64,000 nucleotides of DNA, from the NCBI RefSeq assembly GCF_001625195.1, contig NC_054389.1:6444520-6508519 (forward strand), given 5' to 3'. The stretch comes from Drechmeria coniospora (Eukaryota > Ascomycota > Sordariomycetes > Hypocreales > Ophiocordycipitaceae). How positions within the stretch are numbered: position 1 is the first letter of the stretch; each line of letters starts with the position of its first letter. A program made the position numbers and the translations under genes. This document shows positions 58,131 to 64,000 of this stretch, piece after piece. The notes beneath the pieces are model-generated. The model saw nothing but the letters and a program-made list of their open reading frames with translations, was not told the DNA's origin and did no database searches.

Positions 58131-58199
58131 TGTGATCGTGCGTGATCGTGCGTGATCGTGTGCGTGATCGTGTGCGTGCGTGCGTGCGTGTGTGTGTGT
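58131..58199. repeat. CGTGATCGTG / GCGT / GT microsatellite
   Basis: Short tandem DNA between two convergent genes: CGTGATCGTG-type units, then GCGT units, then a GT run. Confidence 0.9.
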
Positions 58200-58322
58200 T
58201 TGCGCAATTGGCATATCTGGGGCATTTACTAAAAAGATTCGCTATTTGCTGGCTGTAGTGCAATATCACTGTCCACACTCGCTTGATACGGACATCAAAT
58301 CCATCCTGGGTAGCCAAGCCAG

Positions 58323-60287
58323 TTATTCATCCTTGAACAACCACCTCCCACCAGGTCGCATGGCCTCGCGACGTCGCTCCGAAATCGCCTGCCTCTCTCT
58401 TTTGGATGCCTCGGCCCGCTCAGCTTCGAGCTCTTGGGTGCTGGGGAAGTCGGCATCCCAGAAGCCCGGGGGAGACTGCATGCGCGAGAAACGGTGCTTG
58501 TGCTTGCCATACTTGTTTGCCAGCTCTTGGGCCTTAGCCTCAACCCACAACTCTTCTCGTTCGTCCTTGTTCATCATGGCGAGGCGGAATGCAGAGTCAC
58601 CCAAGTACTCCTCCAGTAGCTTCCGCTCTTCTATCCGTTGCGCAGACGTCAGGGGTGGATTCGGCCGTTGCGACATGGCGAGCGCTCGAAACTGCCTTCC
58701 ACAGCAGTGCATATCCTTGCAGCCTGGAAGACAGGCCCTGTCGTCCTTGTTCCTGACGACCTCGCTGTACGCGAAGTCGTAGCCGTCGTTCACCAACGGA
58801 TTGATCCTGAAGTCATCAAGTCGAAGCTCGGAGAGCGGCTTGCTTCTCAGGGATGAAGTGGTAGATGCATGATTCGGTACTGAAGCCCTTTGCCGCACTG
58901 AGCGGTCCGTTGGTGGTGTATTTACACCAGAAGCCAGGTCTACTTGAGCAAGAGGAGAGCGACTTGCTTGGCCGGTGCCTTTTTCGAAAGGAAGAGCACG
59001 GCGACCCGGAATGGGTAGTCGATCCCCAGCGGGGCGCGGCCGATCCCGTCGATTGCCAGAGGGGCGAGATATAATTCGTTCCGTCGCCGGTGAAGGACTG
59101 TTCAGAAGCATTTCTAATCGCCCGGTGCTTCGCTCTGAGCTTGGTGTCATGTCGTGGTTGTTGCCTTTCAAAGGATGCGTTTGATACTCGTCACCATCCT
59201 CCGCAACCGTGGAAATAGCGTAACCCAGCCTCTTCCTCTTTTGACCGAAATACGGCTTATGACCATCTGAGCTGGATCTTCGGGTATTTGAATCGAGCGG
59301 AGCCAAGGCGAACCTCTGTGTGGCTGTTGGTGGTGGTGGTGGAGATGGCATTCCAGGGGTCGTGAGGGGTGCTGCCAGCAACTTCTGGATGCTTCCATCT
59401 ACTGTTGTATTGGTCTGCTCAGTCGACTCGGAATCTTTTGGCTTCCGAGGGGTTACTATCCGTTGCTCAATGTCGCCAAGATCAATGCTCTCCTGCGTGT
59501 GGACTGCAATGCCCTCCCCAAATATAATGGGACTGGAGTCAGTTCGCTCCGACTTAACTTGTGCTTCAGATGTAGAGTTTTTCCGCTTTCTCTTTCGAAC
59601 AGATCGTTCTGAAACCACGACCGGCACGTCAGATGACGACTCTGGCTTGATCCCGAATGTGGAATTTTCATCTTGCGTCCGCAAGGGCGGTAGCTCATCA
59701 CCCGGCCTGTCATCGGCGTCTCCCTGCGTAGATTCTGACAAAATGTTGGATGCCGAGCGCCCATTGTTGTCGGAAATGTCTTCTGGATCTAAAAGCAAAG
59801 GGGGGCCTTCCCGGATGCTGGCATCAGGTACGGCAGGGGACATCGCTGCAGAGGCTTGGATAAGCTCCTCGGCACGGTCAAGTATATGAATGCCATGCAC
59901 CTTTTCTGCAGCTTTGAGAAGGCACAGCATATCCGCGTATCCTTGCTCCCACTGTTCCCGTTCCTCTTTTCTTCTCCGAAGCGCGTCTTTGGCTGTTTTG
60001 AAGTTTGCGGCCAGGGCATTAAATTTGCGGCGAAGCGCGGAGCACTCGGCCTGCAGGACTTCGACATCGCTGCTGTTGCATCGAACGGTAGAAGGATAAG
60101 GGAGTGGCGTGGATGTTGACAGTAGCTGAGCCGTCGATGTTGGTGGTTCATCGAGCTCCTCCTGTGCCCCCGTCAACTCCCCAAGTCGAAGCCGCACGTC
60201 CTCGGCCACACTGGGCGCCGCGCCCGCGGCTTCAAGACATTGCTTGCGATTATTCTTGTTCCCGTCCTGCTCTTCAGAGTAACCCAT
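58323..60287 (-). CDS. Sae2/CtIP/Ctp1-family DNA end-resection factor
   Basis: Cofactor of the Mre11-Rad50-Nbs1 nuclease that starts 5' resection at double-strand breaks. Single exon of 654 residues from the ATG at 60287; only a TTG lies further upstream. The N-terminal third has a coiled coil (VEVLQAECSALRRKFNALAANFKTAKDALRRRKEEREQW-like), as expected for the tetramerisation region. The middle is long and Ser/Pro-rich with many possible phosphosites. The conserved C-terminal domain begins around the Cys cluster CLPGCKDMHCC and continues KLLEEYLGD, ELANKYGKHKHRFSRMQSPPGFWDADFPSTQE, the diagnostic CtIP/Sae2 block. Filamentous fungal members are longer than yeast Sae2, as here. Confidence 0.94.
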   Translation of the reverse strand: MGYSEEQDGNKNNRKQCLEAAGAAPSVAEDVRLRLGELTGAQEELDEPPTSTAQLLSTSTPLPYPSTVRCNSSDVEVLQAECSALRRKFNALAANFKTAKDALRRRKEEREQWEQGYADMLCLLKAAEKVHGIHILDRAEELIQASAAMSPAVPDASIREGPPLLLDPEDISDNNGRSASNILSESTQGDADDRPGDELPPLRTQDENSTFGIKPESSSDVPVVVSERSVRKRKRKNSTSEAQVKSERTDSSPIIFGEGIAVHTQESIDLGDIEQRIVTPRKPKDSESTEQTNTTVDGSIQKLLAAPLTTPGMPSPPPPPTATQRFALAPLDSNTRRSSSDGHKPYFGQKRKRLGYAISTVAEDGDEYQTHPLKGNNHDMTPSSERSTGRLEMLLNSPSPATERIISRPSGNRRDRPRPAGDRLPIPGRRALPFEKGTGQASRSPLAQVDLASGVNTPPTDRSVRQRASVPNHASTTSSLRSKPLSELRLDDFRINPLVNDGYDFAYSEVVRNKDDRACLPGCKDMHCCGRQFRALAMSQRPNPPLTSAQRIEERKLLEEYLGDSAFRLAMMNKDEREELWVEAKAQELANKYGKHKHRFSRMQSPPGFWDADFPSTQELEAERAEASKRERQAISERRREAMRPGGRWLFKDE

Positions 60288-60867
60288 TAGCACCAACGAG
60301 CCGGACCTCAGCAATGACGTAGCGTACCGGCAATGAGATCTCGATCGATACGCTCACAGACTTCTTCGAGAGCAGCAAACAGGGCCGGGCGCCCGGTATC
60401 AAACCAAGCCCTCAATCCGGCCATTTGCAGGACAGAGATGCTCTAAATAATGACCCCACTGGCGTTTCTGGGCGCAGCAGGAAATCGCTATAAAATAAAA
60501 GTCAAGAATGGTCGGAGGCAATCTCACGACTTGGATGGTTGGTTTGGAGTGACGCGTTGAGCTTGTGCGACTACAGCGCCAAGCCACGTGACGCTACTTC
60601 GCGACAAGCGGCAAGCACATCGGCCGGCGTGATCCGCGATCCGTGACCAGTAAGCCGTCAGCAAAGCAGTCAGCAACTTCTTCAAACCACACTTCCGGTT
60701 GCTGGTCATATCAACAATTTCGCGCAACGCCGATATTCGGCGCAGCTCGTTGCAAGACGCACTTGTCTGCTGAACTTGCCCAACTTCGACTCATACCTTG
60801 CCTTCAGTGCCATCATAGCCACGCCTTCATAGCTACCATATCCTCCAAGTCACCAAGGAGGGGCAAG
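60288..60867. other. Divergent intergenic region, CtIP / HIS7
   Basis: Holds both promoters. No exact TGACTCA was found; CGACTCA at 60787-60793, 75 bp before the HIS7 start, is a one-mismatch variant. Confidence 0.55.
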
Positions 60868-62637
60868 ATGCCCACTGTTCACCTGCTGGACTATGTTGCC
60901 GGCAACATCAGGAGTCTAGTCAATGCCATTGAGAGGCTCGGCTACGAAGTAGAATGGGTCAGATCACCAGAGCAGGTCGCCAAAGCCGAGGTGCGTCACC
61001 AGAAATTGCCCAAGCATCTGACGCCAACCGTCTGTCAGGCCGCAACTTGGGTTGGGCGGCACGCGAGGGTTCGCCATGCTGACCTGGAGTAGAAACTTAT
61101 CCTTCCAGGCGTCGGCCATTTTGGACACTGCCTATCCCAGCTCTCCCAGGCAGGCTACCTGCCCGCGATCAAGAAGCACATTGAAGATGGCAAGCCTTTC
61201 ATGGGCGTCTGCGTGGGACTCCAAGCACTGTTCGAGGGCTCTGCTGAGGATCCTGATGTGGCCGGCCTCGGTATCATTAAGGGCTCGCTAGGCCGCTTCG
61301 ATGACTCGACCAAGTCGGTCCCGCACATTGGCTGGAACAGCGCAAACACAGGCGGCAGGCCCATGTACGACCTGCGACTCGACTCCAAGTACTATTACGT
61401 CCACACCTACAACCTGCCGTATGTCACAGGGGAGCTTGAGTCTCAAGGCTGGACCGTCGCCACGGGCACCTACGGAACTGAGACATTCGTGGGCGCTGTC
61501 GCGAAGGGGAACGTCTACGCTACACAATTCCATCCCGAAAAATCTGGCGTCGCCGGTCTCCGCACCATCCGTGCGTTTCTAACAGGGGAGGGGGCTGCGT
61601 CTCTCAGAGACGCAGTTGATGGCGTGCCCAACGGTGTGCCTGCCGACGTCAAGGGTGGACTCACTCGCCGTGTCATTGCCTGCCTCGACGTCCGCACCAA
61701 CGACAATGGCGACCTCGTCGTCACCAAGGGCGACCAGTACGACGTCCGCGAAAAGTCGTCTGATCGAACCGTTCGCAACCTCGGAAAACCCGTCGAGCTT
61801 GCCAAGCGCTACTACGAGGACGGCGCCGACGAGATTACCTTTCTAAACATCACGTCCTTCCGCGATTGTCCCGTTGCCGACCTCCCCATGCTCGAGGTTC
61901 TCCGTCAGACGTCCAAGACCGTTTTCGTCCCCCTGACCGTCGGCGGTGGCATCCGAGACACGGTTGACACCGACGGCACCAAAGTGACGGCGCTTGAGAT
62001 CGCCACTATGTATTTCAAGTCAGGCGCCGACAAGGTCTCCATCGGCTCCGATGCCGTCATCGCCGCCGAGGAGTACTACTCGCTCGGTCGCAAGCTCTTT
62101 GGAAACACGGCCATTGAGCAAATCTCTCGTGCCTACGGCAACCAGGCTGTCGTCGTCAGCCTAGATCCCAAGCGCGTGTACGTGCCCAAGCATGACGCCA
62201 CGCGCCACAACGTCATCTCGACGCGCTTTCCCGGTCCCAAGGGTGAGGCCTTCTGCTGGTATGCCTGCACCATCAAGGGCGGCCGGGAAACGCGCGACAT
62301 GGACGTCGTCGAGCTTGCGCAGGCCGTCGAGGCCATGGGAGCCGGCGAAGTGCTGCTCAACTGCATCGACAAGGATGGCTCTAACAGTGGCTTCGACCTC
62401 GAGCTCATTGCCCAGGTCAAGGCGGCAGTCAAGATCCCTGTCATCGCCTCCAGCGGCGCCGGAAACCCGAGCCACTTCGAAGAGGTTTTCAAGATGACCA
62501 CCACGGACGCGGCTCTAGGAGCAGGCATGTTCCATCGTGGCGAGTACACGGTCAAGCAGGTCAAAGACTTCCTGAGCGAAAAGGAGCTGTTGGTGCGAAG
62601 ATTCGATGGCGAGCTGGACACAAAAAAAGGGGAATAG
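60868..62637 (+). CDS. HIS7: Imidazole glycerol phosphate synthase, bifunctional (His7)
   Basis: Fused glutaminase (HisH) and cyclase (HisF), catalysing the branch step of histidine synthesis that yields IGP and AICAR. Two exons, 60868-60990 and 61093-62637, give 555 residues. The intron ends in a TAG acceptor with a CTGAC branch site, and the join reads VAKAE+[11 protein letters not shown]. The glutaminase half has the nucleophile Cys81 in MGVCVGLQ and the catalytic pair His188/Glu190 in QFHPEKSG. The cyclase half starts at about residue 225 with [23 protein letters not shown] and carries the (beta/alpha)8 phosphate loops, ending [12 protein letters not shown]. All catalytic residues appear intact. 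Confidence 0.97.
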
Positions 62638-62981
62638 ATGGACATATATATGAAGTTCCAAATGGCTGGACTGGACAGTCGTCCGAGCCAGTAGTTCAAT
62701 TTCTGCCTAGACTAGAGCTGGTGCAAGTTTTAGTCCAAGGGAGCAGACGACAAGAAACCATTCTCGACAATGCCGGAATTGAAACGACGGTTGTACAAAT
62801 AAAACGAGCCGTACAAAATGAAAAGCCTGTCAGGGCAAGTATTCGACCGCTAGTGATGATTTTGCACCATGCCATGCAACAAGCAGTGAAAGATTGGCGG
62901 CTGTTAATAAATCCCACCCGTCAAAAACAGGGGCAGGGTCGGCCAAGCACAGTTAAAGAACAGGGCAATGCCATTATTCAG
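62638..62981. other. Intergenic 3' region between convergent HIS7 and antizyme genes
   Basis: No gene recognised; 344 bp of shared 3' flank. Confidence 0.6.
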
Positions 62982-63962
62982 CTACAACTCCATGCCCATG
63001 AATACCCATTTTTTGCTGGTGACATCCAAATCACCAGCCCAGTGGTCGAGTGTGGTCATTTCAAAGCCTACCCACTGTAGACTTTTCGTCAAAGCGAGAG
63101 CTTCGTCGGCGGTCATGCGACGATCGATGCAAGTGACAATGTGGCTGCAGTTCAAGGGGCCATCGGCGAGCTCAATGAGGGCCATGAGCCTGGGGCGGGT
63201 GTTAGGACAAAATTTTGAAACCCATCAGCGTGGGTAGGTTGGCGGGCGACTTACGCTCTCTTGAGATCTCTCCCAACGGATCCTTGAACATCGAAGAAGA
63301 CAAACAAAGATCTCTCATGCCCATTGTGGGCGACAAAGGCGCGGAAGCTGGCGCCGCCAGCATAGTCCCAGACCTCCATCCAGGAATCAATCTCGAAGGC
63401 GCGGGCATGAGGACTTGAGACATCGTGACCGTTAAGCTCCAGAGCGATGTGTTCCTCTGGCGGTGGCGTCTGCAAGTAAGCACCTGACAGGCCGGAGCCA
63501 TTCATCGACTGGTTCCCCTCACCGTGAAACACAGTCTTCATGGACTCGCAAAAGAATCTCTCACATTCTTCCCTGATCATGAGTGCTGCCCCCCCTCGTC
63601 GCTCCGGGTGGCGACCCGGTGTTTCTGTCCTCTTGCCCGAAGTCTTGGGCAGAAGAGCGAGCTCGTTCGACGAGTTCAGCGCGGCGAGGGGGGGACTTGT
63701 TGGTGGGGATGGGAGTCCTGAGGTAGGGACCTCAGGAATACCACTCCGCCCCTGCACAAGGTGGTTAGCATCCATCTCATGCACCACTCCGACGTGCGAG
63801 GGAATGATGGTTACCTGTGAGCCCCGTAGAGCAGTAGTGGATGCCCTTGAGGAAGGCGGCAGAGTCGACGACGTAGCAGGAGGCAAGGACGCTGACGCGG
63901 GGGGCGACGTCCTCGCCGTAGTTACAATTAAGATTTAAACTCTGATTCATCATTGGCGACAT
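62982..63962 (-). CDS. Ornithine decarboxylase antizyme, with +1 frameshift
   Basis: Polyamine-feedback protein that binds ornithine decarboxylase, blocks it and sends it to the proteasome. Exons 63815-63962, 63255-63751 and 62982-63189, giving about 283 residues if one base is skipped. The first frame starts MSPMMNQSL at 63962 and, after splicing (donor GTAACC, CTAAC branch, acceptor GTGCAG), ends GAEWYS and TGA at 63734-63732. The antizyme domain is in the +1 frame: EVPTSGLPS, then EEHIALELNGHD, SWMEVWDYAGGASFRAFVAHNG, RSLFVFFDVQG and the terminal SLQWVGFEMTTLDHW and KKWVFMGMEL. The site TCC-TGA-G is of the known antizyme type. The first frame has no stop between 63962 and the window edge, so an upstream start is possible. 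Confidence 0.88.
63732..63737 (-). other. Programmed +1 frameshift site TCC-TGA of antizyme
   Basis: On the minus strand TCC (63737-63735) is the last sense codon of the first frame and TGA (63734-63732) its stop. Skipping the T of TGA places ribosomes in the frame of the antizyme domain (GAG GTC CCT). The UCC-UGA pair is the same as in vertebrate and fission-yeast antizyme. The next base here is G. Confidence 0.85.
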
Positions 63963-64000
63963 TGTTGCTGATATTTCACGCTGATGTCTTGGAAGCGGGG

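Noticed and set aside
52468..63962. Histidine/tyrosine/polyamine genes considered as a metabolic cluster
   Set aside because: The genes are divergent or convergent housekeeping genes with unrelated neighbours; no cluster logic beyond chance.

Overview
This window is nuclear DNA from a filamentous ascomycete, most likely a Sordariomycete of the order Hypocreales. Evidence: gene density of about one gene per 2.3 kb, GC-rich coding DNA, short introns (mostly 50-240 nt) with GTRNGY donors and CTRAC-like branch sites, and proteins of fungal type (bifunctional His7, Slt2/Mps1-type MAP kinase, Nem1, Ubp3, Rog1-type lipase, fungal complex I 21.3 kDa subunit). The species cannot be named from the sequence. 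No transposon with coding capacity, tRNA, rRNA or secondary-metabolite cluster was found. It is an ordinary core-genome region with a few unusual features.

Layout. 1-17 kb is gene-poor: a cut amino-acid permease, dynactin p25, a secreted DUF3455 protein, the cell-wall-integrity MAP kinase, a low-molecular-weight tyrosine phosphatase and an Ups/PRELI lipid-transfer protein, separated by long GTAC-rich intergenic DNA. 17-31 kb holds a Rog1-like lipase, Rex3 exonuclease, prohibitin 1 and Qcr8 (divergent pair), Nhp2, a small membrane protein, a 69-bp tandem repeat and Nem1. 33-48 kb holds eIF2B beta, an unrecognised basic protein, a 40-unit pentanucleotide array, Naa10/Ard1, methionyl-tRNA synthetase, Lto1, a complex I subunit, Dot5 peroxiredoxin, a 47-residue membrane protein and an NAD-type mitochondrial carrier. 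51-64 kb holds Qcr7, Ubp3, tyrosyl-tRNA synthetase, Sae2/CtIP, His7 and ornithine decarboxylase antizyme.

Themes. Many genes serve mitochondria (Phb1, Qcr8, Qcr7, complex I subunit, Ups protein, NAD carrier) or translation (MetRS, TyrRS, eIF2B beta, Nhp2, Naa10, Lto1). Both tRNA synthetases carry a TGACTCA (Gcn4/CPC1-type) heptamer about 150 bp upstream of their start codons. The most striking feature is the antizyme gene at the right edge. After removal of one intron its first frame ends at TCC-TGA, and the antizyme domain lies in the +1 frame, which is the layout of programmed +1 ribosomal frameshifting controlled by polyamines. Exon boundaries were placed by eye from splice consensus, reading frame and family knowledge, with no transcript data.
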